DNA of 64,000 nucleotides from Closterium sp. NIES-65 (taxonomy: Eukaryota; Streptophyta; Zygnematophyceae; Desmidiales; Closteriaceae): NCBI GenBank assembly GCA_948144175.1, contig CANXME010000221.1:59013-123012 (forward strand), given 5' to 3'. Position numbers and translations under genes: made by a program. Numbering within the stretch: the stretch's first letter is position 1; each line of letters opens with the position of its first letter. Below the pieces are notes generated by a model, which saw nothing but the letters and a program-made list of their open reading frames with translations, ran no database searches and was not told the DNA's origin. Below are positions 54,201 through 64,000 of this stretch, in pieces.

Positions 54201-55768
54201 GGGATGGGAGGGTGTGACGTGGCACGTGGGGCTGGTTGTTGGTGGACGTGGCGGATGCAGGAGGGTGTGATGTGGCACGTGGGGCTGGTTGGTGGACGTG
54301 GCGGATGCAGGAGGGTCTGACGTGGCGGAAGGTGAGGGTTGGGGATGACATGGCGGAACTAGGTGGGTGTGACGTGGCAGCATGTGAGGGTTGGGGATGA
54401 CGTGGCGGTTAGAAAAGGTACACGTGACAACTGCGCATGACAAAGCGAGGCGTGTCAGGTGGGTGGGGGGTGACGTGGCTTGTGGTAGGGAGGTGTGACG
54501 TGGCAGAATGGGCCGGGTTGTTGGTGGACGTGTCGGATGGCGCAGGGTGTGACATGGCAAGTTCACACAGTGTTGCTAGTCACAATCCCATGGTAACGCG
54601 GCCACCCACATAACTGCTCGTTTCTCTCTCCCATGTCGTGTTGTATACCTTACACCACTGCGCAGAACAAAGCCTACTTAGTGTGCTCTCAGCTCATGTT
54701 TCTGAACCCGCCGGAGAAAATACAGTACTACCCTGCACCGGAGGAAGTGTTCGAAGCGTTCTCTGTCCACTTGTCTGCAGAAGGGCTCGAGGCAATGAAG
54801 CTGCTGTGGTTGCACAATGACAAGTCAACCATGGGAGTCTTCAACCACCAGCTGTCCTCAACAAGGTCAACTATCAACTCCACCCTCAGGCCAGCAACAT
54901 ACACCAGCATGGGCCTTGCTGATTACCGCCATCTCGTGGATAGCCTGCCCACTGAGCTACACCCAACGACCTGGTTCGATGACGTTCAACTCCTAGCCGA
55001 GTACAGAGATGGTAGGTGCAACTCGAAAACACAATATGCCCTACCATATGCCAGTTGGCAGCTACATATCACCGTGTGATGTGGCTCACCCTGACACTCA
55101 TCCCCCCACTTGATTTCTCTACAAAACCCTTTCCAACCCATACCCTCCCTGCCAAAAAACAGAACAGTGGGCCCTCAACTGGCACTTTGACAAGGCCACC
55201 GGGACGCCCTTCAGCAACCCCTTGTTCGCTTATGCGTTCAAGATCTCCTTCAAGAGGGGCGGGGCGGTGTTCACCAAGTTCAAGAGCCGCATGGTGGCAT
55301 GGGGCCTGTTTTCGGTAAGGATGTAGATATGTGTTTGTACCCCCATGCCTCATCCCCTTAACCCCTTGCCTGTACTTCAACCCTAATCCCTGGTCGATTA
55401 GGCCTTTGCAATTACGTAGATAGTGACGACTGCATCACCGCTTTCAGTTGCCTCATTTACCCGTAACCTACCCTCCTCATAAACCACCCACCCAACCCTA
55501 CTACACCACATTGCAGATCGAATGGCCCCTTCTGCAGGATAAGCGTCGCAAGCGAATCAGTAGCCAGCCGGAGCAGAACAGGCCAGACTACGAGGAATGG
55601 TGCGAAAGGGTCAAACAGATGATCCATTTTGCTGTCGTGGAGCGGAGGATCCCCCACGATCCGGCTATGGGTGCGTTCGTCTTTCCGAACAAGTTCCTCA
55701 TCGACGACGGCGACCTTGGAGATGTCGTCCTTGCCCACCGGGCGCTTTCAAGGCCCGCCAATGCGTAG
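51252..55768 (+). CDS. six-exon gene, unknown nuclear-type protein (basic/acidic N-half, unrecognised C-terminal domain)
   Basis: The proposed exons are 51252-52764, 52862-52894, 53048-53712, 54666-55011, 55163-55314 and 55517-55768. All junctions are GT-AG, all phases agree, and the frame totals 987 codons (986 aa). The start is the first ATG of the frame (MTRATRNQ). Residues 1 to about 280 are rich in Lys, Arg, Gly and Ala, with nuclear-localisation-like clusters such as PRKRVS and GRGRRRQRK and an AT-hook-like KGRP. Residues about 283-387 are almost all Glu/Asp, and residues about 390-504 are basic again (KRRGGRGGR). Exon 3 is Pro/Ser-rich and ends with a probable helix (VTRKEFQALRSEMYAMF). 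Exons 4-6 encode about 250 ordinary-looking residues (for example YEEWCERVKQMIHFAVVERR) that I cannot assign to a family. The gene is divergent to the transposase and lies inside the same terminal repeats. An element-encoded accessory DNA-binding protein, as TnpA is in plant CACTA elements, is possible but unproven. A captured host gene is the alternative. Confidence 0.7.
52226..52406 (+). repeat. in-frame GAG trinucleotide repeat (poly-Glu)
   Basis: Long runs of GAG codons with scattered GAT, GCA and GGG codons encode the acidic centre of the plus-strand gene. In other frames the same DNA reads as Arg or Gly runs, and on the minus strand as Ser or Pro runs, which explains the overlapping low-complexity open frames. 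Such tracts are prone to length change, and multiples of three keep the frame. Confidence 0.9.
53740..54560 (+). repeat. intronic GC-rich minisatellite with repeated TGACGTGGC motif
   Basis: Intron 3 of the plus-strand gene (53713-54665, 953 bp) is far longer than its neighbours. It is filled with diverged repeats. TGACGTGGC occurs exactly fifteen times, with about nine further one- or two-base variants such as TGACATGGC and GGACGTGGC. A larger unit starting GACGAGGCGACGCGT and continuing CAGGTGGGTGGGGGGTGACG recurs near 53815, 53991, 54158 and 54437. TGACGTGGC has the ACGT core bound by plant bZIP factors. All copies are in the same orientation. A role in regulation or in transposition-protein binding is inference. 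Confidence 0.85.
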
Positions 55769-55836
55769 GCTATTTGACCTGGTGCTAAGACTGATTGTTG
55801 CTAGCATGCTGAATAGTGGTTCTTGTAAACCGCAAT

Positions 55837-55842
55837 AATAAA
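55837..55842 (+). terminator. polyadenylation signal for the plus-strand gene
   Basis: AATAAA lies about 70 bp after the TAG stop at 55766-55768, within CGCAATAATAAATGC. It is well placed to end the transcript before the right terminus. Confidence 0.55.
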
Positions 55843-56107
55843 TGCAATTTTGAAATCCCACAATACAAAATGAAAAAAAACAGAATCTAGTATTGAATAA
55901 ATTGGTCACGAATTTGCAACAAAACGGATTGCGTCGGAATGTCATCCGGAAAAGCTCGCGTGCCAAATTGGAACTTGAACCGAGCCAAGCCTTGTCGCGA
56001 GACGTGTCTCGGAGCTCCTAACAAATGACTCCAACCGTCGGTCCAAATTGGCTCCGGATTTTTTTACGCGAAGACAATCGAAATCAAAATTCAACCAAAC
56101 TTGGCAT
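55843..56107. other. right subterminal region, no gene
   Basis: About 265 bp lie between the poly(A) signal and the right terminus. The 9-mer CCAAATTGG occurs twice, near 55963 and 56042, about 80 bp apart. Repeated short motifs near the ends are usual binding sites in CACTA-type elements, but two copies are too few to be sure. Nothing coding was seen. Confidence 0.4.
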
Positions 56108-56121
56108 AGGGTTTTTGTGAT
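56108..56121 (-). repeat. right terminal inverted repeat
   Basis: AGGGTTTTTGTGAT on the plus strand is the inverted partner of the left edge at 44657-44670, and it directly abuts satellite sequence (TAACACATGGTGGG). The biological end may be the GTG at 56117-56119. Confidence 0.75.
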
Positions 56122-56454
56122 TAACACATGGTGGGTTTAACACCTGGTGGATTTAACACATGGAGGGTTTAACACACGGTGGGTTTAACACACGGTAGGT
56201 TTAACACACGGTGGGTTGAACACACGGTGGGTTGAATACACTGTGGGTTGAACACACGGTGGGTTGAACACACGGTAGGTTTAACACACGGTGGGTTTAA
56301 CACACTGTGGGTTTATTACACGGTGGGTTTAACACACGGTGGGTTTAACACACGGTGGGTTTAACACACGGTGGGTTTAACAAATGGTGGGTTTAACACA
56401 CGGTGGGTTGAACACACGGTGGGTTGAACACACGGTAGGTTTAACACACGGTGG

Positions 56455-57960
56455 GTTTAACACACGGTAGGTTTAACACACGGTGGGTTGAACACACGGT
56501 GGGTTGAACACACGGTGGGTTGAACACACGGTGGGTTGAACACACGGTAGGTTTAACACAGGGTGGGTTCAACACATGGTGGGTTTAACACATGGTGGGT
56601 TTAACACACGGTGGGTTTAACACACGGTAGGTTTAACACACGGTGGGTTGAACACACGTTGGGTTGAACACACGGTGGGTTGAACACACGGTGGGGTGAA
56701 CACACGGTAGGTTTTACACACAGTGGGTTTAACACATGGTGGGTTTAACACATACTGGGTTTAACATACGGTGGGTTTAACACACAGTGGGTTTAACACA
56801 CAGTGGGTTGAACACACGGTGGGTTGAACACACGATGGGTTGAACACACGGTAGGTTTAACACACGGTGGGTTTAACACACCGTGGGTTTATTACACTGT
56901 GGGTTTAACATACGGTGGGTTTAACACACGGTGGGTTTAACAAATGGTGGGTTTAACACACGGTGGGTTGAACACACGGTGGGCTGAACACACGGTAGGT
57001 TTAAAACACGGTGGGTTTAACACACGGTAGGTTTAACACACGGTGGGTTGAACACACGGTGGGTTGAACACACGGTGGGTTGAACACACGGTGGGTTGAA
57101 CACACAGTAGGTTTAACACATAGTGGGTTTAACACATGGTGGGTTTAACACATGGTGGGTTTAACACACGGTGGGTTTAACACACGGTAGGTTTAACACA
57201 CGGTGGGTTGAACACACGGTGGGTTGAACACACGGTGGGTTGAACACACGGTGGGTTGAACACACGGTAGGTTTAACACACAGTGGGTTTAACACATGGA
57301 GGGTTTAACACATTCAAGGTTTAACACACGGTGGGTTTAACACACAAAGGGTTTAACACACAGTGGGTTGAACACACGGTGGGTTGAACATACGGTGGGT
57401 TGAAGACACGGTAGGTTTAACATACGGTGGGTTTAACACACCGTGGGTTTATTACACAGTGGGTTTAACACACGGTGGGTTTAACAAATGGTGGGTTTAA
57501 CACACGGTGGGTTGAACACACGGTGGGTTGAACACACGGTAGGTTTAACACACGGTGGGTTTAACACACAGTAGGTTTAACACACGGTGGGTTGAACACA
57601 CGGTGGGTTGAACACACAGTGGGTTGAACACACGGTGGGTTGAACACACGCTAGGTTTAACACACAGTGGGTTTAACACATGGTGGGTTTAACACATGGT
57701 GGGTTTAACACACGGTGGGTTTAACACACGGTAGGTTTAACACACGGTGGGTTGAACACACGGTAGGTTGAACACACGGTGGGTTGAACACACGGTGGGT
57801 TGAACACACGGTAGGTTTTACACACAGTGGGTTTAACACATGGTGGGTTTAACACATACAGGGTTTAACACACGATGGGTTTAACACACAGTGGGTTTAA
57901 CACACAGTGGGTTGAACACACGGTGGGTTGAACTCACGGTGGGTTGAACACACGGTAGGT
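56455..57960. repeat. higher-order block, repeated at about 62390-63830
   Basis: A run of variant monomers recurs about 5.9 kb to the right. CACAGGGTGGGTTCAACACATG lies near 56557 and 62492 (offset 5935), and CACACAGTAG followed by TTTAACACATAGTG lies at 57101 and 62972 (offset 5871). The 64-bp change equals four monomers, lost where one copy lacks a TTTATTACAC block. Confidence 0.65.
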
Positions 57961-58199
57961 TTAACACACGGTGGGTTTAACACACCGTGGGTTTATAACA
58001 CTGTGGGTTTAACACACGGTGGGTTTAACAAATGCTGGGTTTAACACACGGTGGGTTGAACACACGGCGGGTTGAACACACGGTAGGTTTAACACACGGT
58101 GGGTTTTACACACGGTAGGTTTAACACACGGTGGGCTGAACACACGGTGGGTTGAACACACGGTGGGTTGAACACACGGTGGGTTGAACACACGGTAGG

Positions 58200-59640
58200 T
58201 TTAACACATAGTGGGTTTAACAAATGGTGGGTTTAACACATGGTGGGTTTAACACACGGTGGGTTTAACACACGGTAGGTTTAACACATGGTGGGTTGAA
58301 CACACGGTGGGTTGAACACACGGTGGGTTGAACACATGGTGGGTTGAACACACGGTGGGTTTAACACACGGTGGGTTGAACACACGGTAGGTTTAACACA
58401 CGGTGGGTTGAACACACGGTGGGTTGAACACACGGTGGGTTGAACACACGGTGGGTTTAACACACGGTGGGTTGAACACACGGTGGGTTGAACACACGGT
58501 GGGTTGAACATACGGTGGGTTGAACACACGGTAGGTTTAATACATGGTGGGTTGAACACACGGTGGGTTGAACACACGGTGGGTTGAACACACGGTGGGT
58601 TTAACACACGGTGGGTTTAACACACGGTGGGTTTAACACACGGTGGGTTGAACACACGGTGGGTTGAACACACGGTAGGTTTAACATACGGTGGGTTGAA
58701 CACACGGTGGGTTGAACACACGGTGTGTTGAACACACGGTGGGTTTAACACACGGTGGGTTTAACACACAGTGGGTTGAACACACGGTAGGTTTACCATA
58801 CAGTGGGTTGAACACACAGTAGGTTTAACACACGGTAGGTTGAACACACGGTGGGCTGAACACACGGTGGGTTGAACACACGGTGGGTTGAACACACGGT
58901 GGGTTGAACACACGGTAGGTTTAACACATATTGGGTTTAACAAATGGTGGGTTTAACACATGGTGGGTTTAACACACGGTGGGTTTAACACACGGTAGGT
59001 TTAACACATGGTGGGTTGAACACACGGTGGGTTGAACACACGGTGGGTTGAACACATGGTGGGTTGAACACACGGTGGGTTGAACACACGGTGGGTTGAA
59101 CACACGGTGGGTTGAACACACGGTAGGTTTAACACACGGTGGGTTGAACACACGGTGGGTTGAACACACGGTGGGTTGAACACACGGTGGGTTTAACACA
59201 CGGTGGGTTGAACACACGGTGGGTTGAACACACGGTGGGTTGAACATACGGTGGGTTGAACACACGGTAGGTTTAATACATGGTGGGTTGAACACACGGT
59301 GGGTTGAACACACGGTGGGTTGAACACACGGTAGGTTTAACACACGGTGGGTTTAACACACGGTAGGTTTAACATACGGTGGGTTGAACACACGGTGGGT
59401 TGAACACACGATGTGTTGAACACACGGTGGGTTTAACACACGGTGGGTTTAACACACGGTGGGTTTAACACACGGTGGGTTGAACACACGGTGGGTTGAA
59501 CACACGGTAGGTTTAACATATGGTGGGTTGAACACACGGTGGGTTGAACACACGGTGTGTTGAACACACGGTGGGTTTAACACACGGTGGGTTTAACATT
59601 CAGTGGGTTGAACACACGTTAGGTTTACCATACGGTGGGT
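58200..59640. repeat. tandem duplication with 720-bp unit in the right array
   Basis: The sequence TTTAACACATAGTGGG followed by AACAAATGG at 58200 recurs at 58920 as TTTAACACATATTGGG with the same following variants. The spacing is 720 bp, or 45 monomers. The blocks after each share TTTAATACATGG and the order of GAAC and TAAC monomers, with a few monomers gained or lost. Confidence 0.6.
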
Positions 59641-62600
59641 TGAACACACAGTAGGTTTAACACACGGTAGGTTGAACACACGGTGGGCTGAACACACGGT
59701 GGGTTGAACACACGGTAGGTTTTACACACAGTGGGTTTAACACATAGTGGGTTTAACACATACTGGGTTTAACACACGGTGGGTTTAACACACAGTGGGT
59801 TTAACACACAGTGGGTTGAACACACGGTGGGTTGAGCACACGGTGGGTTGAACACACGGTAGGTTTAACACACGGTGGGTTTAACACACGGTGGGTTGAA
59901 CACACGGTAGCTTTAACACACGGTGGGTTTAACACACGGTGGGTTTAACACACCGTGGGTTTATTACACGGTGGGTTTAACACACGGTGGGTTTAACACA
60001 CGGCGGGTTTAACAAATGGTGGTTTTAGCACACGGTGGGTTGAACAAATGGTAGGTTTAACACACGGTGGGTTTAACACACGGTGGGTTGACCACACGTT
60101 CGGTTTAACACACGGTGGGTTGAGCACACGGTGGGTTGAACACACGGTGTGTTGAAAACACGGTGGGTTTAACACACAGTGGGTTTAACACACGGTGGGT
60201 TGAACACACGGTAGGTTTAACACCCGGTGGGTTGAACACACGGTAGGTTTAACACACGGTGGGTTGAACACACGGTGGGTTTTACACACGATGGGTTTAA
60301 GACATGGTGGGTTTAACACACAGTGGGTTGAACACACGGTGGGTTGAACACACGGTGGGTTGAACACACGGTAGGTTTAACACATGGTGGGTTGAACACA
60401 CGGTGGGTTGAACACACGGTGGGTTGAACACACGGTAGGTTTAACACACGGTGGGTTTAACACACGGTGGGTTGAACACACGGTGGGTTGAATACACGGT
60501 AGGTTTAATACACGGTGGGTTGAACACACGGTGGGTTGAACACACGGTGGGTTTAACACATGGTGGGTTGAACACACGGTGGGATTAACACACGGTGGGT
60601 TGAACACACGGTAGGTTTAACACACGGTGGGTTGAACACACGGTGGGTTGAACACACGGTGGGTTGAACACACGGTGGGTTTAACACACGGTGGGTTGAA
60701 CATACGGTGGGTTGAACACACGGTGGGTTGAACACACGGTGGGTTGAACACACGGTGGGTTTAACACATGGTGGGTTGAACACACGGTGGGTTGAACACA
60801 CGGTGGGATGAAAACACGGTAGGTTTAACACACGGTGGGTTGAACACACGTTGGGTTTAACACACGGTGGGTTGAATACACGGTGGGTTGAACACACGGT
60901 GGGTTTAACACACGGTGGGTTGAACACACGGTGGGTTGAACACACGGTGGGTTGAACACACGGTGGGTTGAACACACGGTGGGTTGAACACACGGTGGGT
61001 TGAACACACGGTAGGTTTAACATACGGTGGGTTAAACACACGGTGGGTTGAACACACGGTGTGTTGAACACACGGTGGGTTTAACACACGATGGGTTGAA
61101 CACACGGTGGGTTGAACACACGGTAGGTTTACCATACGGTGGGTTGAACACACGGTAGGTTTAACACACGGTGGGTTGAACACACGGTGGGTTGAACACA
61201 CGGTGGGTTGAACACACGGTAGGTTTAACACACGGTGGGTTGAACACACGTTGGGTTTAACACACGGTGGGTTGAACACACGGTGGGTTTAACATACGGT
61301 GGGTTAAACACACGTTGGGTTGAACACACGGTGTGTTGAACACACGGTGGGTTTAACACATGATGGGTTGAACACACGGTGGGTTGAACACACGGTAGGT
61401 TTACCATACGGTGGGTTGAACACACGGTAGGTTTAACACACAGTGGGTTGAACACACGGTGGGTTGAAAACACGGTGGGTTGAACACACGGTAGGTTTAA
61501 CACACAGTGGGTTGAACACACGGTGGGTTGAACACACAGTGGGTTGAATACACGGTGGGTTGAACACACGGAAGGTTTAACACACGGTGGGTTTAACACA
61601 CGGTGGGTTGAGCACACGGTGGGTTGAACACACGGTGGGTTTAACACACGGTGGGTTGAACACACGGTGGGTTTAACACACGGTGGATTGAACACACGGT
61701 GGGTTTAACACACGGTGGGTTGAACACACGGTGGGTTGAACACACGGTGGGTTTAACACACGATGGGTTGAACACACGGTGGGTTGAACACACGGTGGGT
61801 TTAACACACGATGGGTTGAACACACGGTGGGTTGAACACACGGTGGGTTGAACACACGGTGGGTTTAACACACGGTGGGTTGAACACACGGTGGGTTTAA
61901 CACACGGTGGGTTTAACACACGATGGGTTGAACACACGGTGGGTTGAACACACGGTGGGTTGAACACACGGTGGGTTGACACATGGTGGGTTGAACACAC
62001 GGTGGGTTTAACATACGGTGGGTTAAACACACGGTGGGTTGAACACACGGTGTGTTGAACACACGGTGGGTTTAACACACGATGGGTTTAACACACGGTG
62101 GGTTGAACACACGGTAGGTTTACCATACGGTGGGTTGAACACACGGTAGGTTTAACACACGGTGGGTTGAACACACGGTGGGTTGAATACACGGTGGGTT
62201 GAACACACGGTAGGTTTAACACACAGTGGGTTGAACACACGGTGGGTTGAACACACAGTGGGTTGAATACACGGTGGGTTGAACACACGGTAGGTCTAAC
62301 ACACGGTGGGTTTAACACACGGTGGGTTGAACACACGGTGGGTTGAACACACGGTGGGTTGAACACACGGTAGGTTTAACACACGGTGGGTTTAACACAC
62401 GGTAGGTTTAACACACGGTGGGTTGAACACACGGTGGGTTGAACACACGGTGGGTTGAACACACGGTGGGTTGAACACACGGTAGGTTTAACACAGGGTG
62501 GGTTCAACACATGGTGGGTTTAACACATGGTGGGTTTAACACACGGTGGGTTTAACACACGGTAGGTTTAACACACGGTGGGTTGAACACACGTTGGGTT

Positions 62601-64000
62601 GAACACACGGTGGGTTGAACACACGGTGGGGTGAACACACGGTAGGTTTTACACACAGTGGGTTTAACACATGGTGGGTTTAACACATACTGGGTTTAAC
62701 TTACGGTGGGTTTAACACACAGTGGGTTTAACACACAGTGGGTTGAACACACGGTGGGTTGAACACACGATGGGTTGAACACACGGTAGGTTTAACACAC
62801 GGTGGGTTTAACAAATGGAAGGTTTAACACACGGTGGGTTGAACACACGGTGGGCTAAACACACGGTAGGTTTAACACACGGTGGGTTTAACACACGGTA
62901 GGTTTAACACACGGTGGGTTGAACACACGGTGGGTTGAACACACGGTGGGTTGAACACACGGTGGGTTGAACACACAGTAGGTTTAACACATAGTGGGTT
63001 TAACACATGGTGGGTTTAACACATGGTGGGTTTAACACACGGTGGGTTTAACACACGGTAGGTTTAACACACGGTGGGTTGAACACACGGTGGGTTGAAC
63101 ACACGGTGTGTTGAACACACGGTGGGTTGAACACACGGTAGGTTTAACACACAGTGGGTTTAACACATGGAGGGTTTAACACATACAAGGTTTAACACAC
63201 GGTGGGTTTAACACACAAAGGGTTTAACACACAATGGGTTGAACACACGGTGGGTTGAACATACGGTGGGTTGAAGACACGGTAGGTTTAACATACGGTG
63301 GGTTTAACACACCGTGGGTTTATTACACTGTGGGTTTAACACACGGTGGGTTTAACAAATGGTGGGTTTAACACACGGTGGGTTGAACACACGGTGGGTT
63401 GAACACACGGTAGGTTTAACACACGGTGGGTTTAACACACAGTAGGTTTAACACACGGTGGGTTGAACACACGGTGGGTTGAACACACGGTGGGTTGAAC
63501 ACACGGTGGGTTGAACACACGCTAGGTTTGACACACAGTGGGTTTAACACATGGTGGGTTTAACACATGGTGGGTTTAACACACGGTGGGTTTAACACAC
63601 GGTAGGTTTAACACACGGTGGGTTGAACACACGGTAGGTTGAACACACGGTGGGTTGAACACACGGTGGGTTGAACACACGGTAGGTTTTACACACAGTG
63701 GTGTTTAACACATGGTGGGTTTAACACATACAGGGTTTTAACACACGATGGTTTAACACACAGTGGGTTTAACACACAGTGGGTTGAACACACGGTGGGG
63801 GTTGAACTCCACGGTGGGTTGAACACACGTAGGTTTAACACACGGTGGGTTTAACACACGGTGGGTTTTAACACACCGGGGGCCGGTGGGTTTAACACAC
63901 GGTGGGTTTAACACACGGTAGGTTCACACACGGTGGGTTTAACACACGGTGGGTTTAACACACGGTAGGTTTAACACACGGTGGGTTTAACACACGGTGG

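Larger units (their letters stand above)
44659..56119. mobile_element. TIR-flanked, Plavaka/CACTA-like DNA transposon inserted in the 16-bp satellite
   Basis: The only unique DNA in the window lies between two parts of one satellite array. Its left edge reads ATCACAAAAAACCT and its right edge, on the complementary strand, reads ATCACAAAAACCCT: ten identical bases, 13 of 14 overall. Counting the element from CAC to GTG gives 11461 bp with a 2-bp AT on each side, a possible target duplication. CACTA-superfamily elements are known for termini starting CAC and target duplications of 2-3 bp. Inside are a minus-strand Plavaka-type transposase gene, a divergent plus-strand gene and two internal repeat regions. 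The limits follow from the satellite edges, and the family name follows from the transposase. The exact TSD is uncertain because about half a satellite monomer is missing at the site. Confidence 0.8.
56122..64000. repeat. 16-bp satellite array, right part (about 490 monomers)
   Basis: This is the same monomer family and orientation as the array at 11629-44656, continuing to the end of the window. The first units next to the island are more degenerate (CACCTGGTGGATT, CATGGAGGG). Distinctive local variants are GGTTTATTACAC, AACAAATGG and CACATACAGGG. The minus-strand open frames here (60-172 codons) have the same artefactual origin as in the left array. Confidence 0.97.

Noticed and set aside
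53633-54566. Minus-strand Pro/His/Thr-rich open frames across the intronic minisatellite
   Set aside because: They are produced by the repeated GC-rich unit, lie within an intron of the opposite strand gene, and show no conserved domain or clean start.
11629-64000. True telomere tract, because GGGTTTA recurs
   Set aside because: The heptamer occurs once per 16-bp unit, separated by ACACACGGT, and never as consecutive heptamers.

Overview
The window is eukaryotic and dominated by satellite DNA. About 52 kb is simple tandem repeat: a 31-bp satellite at 1-11628, then a 16-bp satellite at 11629-44656 and again at 56122-64000. The 16-bp array is interrupted by one unique island of about 11.5 kb (44657-56121) that carries all the believable genes. 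No rRNA, tRNA, CRISPR array or prokaryotic gene organisation was seen.

The genes have many short GT-AG introns (mostly 74-202 bp), GC-rich exons and AATAAA signals. The 16-bp monomer contains GGGTTTA, a rotation of the plant-type telomere unit. This fits a plant-lineage genome, possibly a charophyte alga such as Chara, better than an animal or bacterium. A fungus is not excluded, because Plavaka transposases are best known there. The species cannot be fixed from the sequence alone.

The island looks like a single mobile element. At its exact edges against the satellite it carries an inverted repeat, ATCACAAAAA, extending to 13 of 14 matching bases. It holds two divergently transcribed genes. 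On the minus strand (48908 down to 44937) is an 11-exon gene whose spliced product, about 887 aa, matches the domain order of Plavaka-family transposases (CACTA-related DDE). It has a zinc finger, an SD-x-T block, a PDIMHQ block, an E-H-L-H block and the typical LNKY end. One in-frame TAG interrupts exon 5, although an alternative acceptor directly after it could bypass it. On the plus strand (51252-55768) is a six-exon gene for about 986 aa: a basic/acidic/basic chromatin-like N-terminal half with a long Glu run, followed by a C-terminal domain I do not recognise. Between the two genes lie about 4.7 copies of a 178-bp tandem repeat. Intron 3 of the plus-strand gene holds a minisatellite with fifteen exact TGACGTGGC motifs. 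A reasonable reading, which is inference, is a transposase plus an accessory DNA-binding protein with internal repeats as candidate protein-binding sites.

The satellites have layered history. Both families share a CACACG core with one CpG per monomer, and their commonest variants are the CpG decay products TG and CA. The 16-bp array contains tandem duplications of about 640 bp, 1.55 kb, 2.3 kb and 5.2 kb. The 31-bp array contains duplications of about 2 kb. The many open frames across the arrays are by-products of stop-free monomers, not genes.
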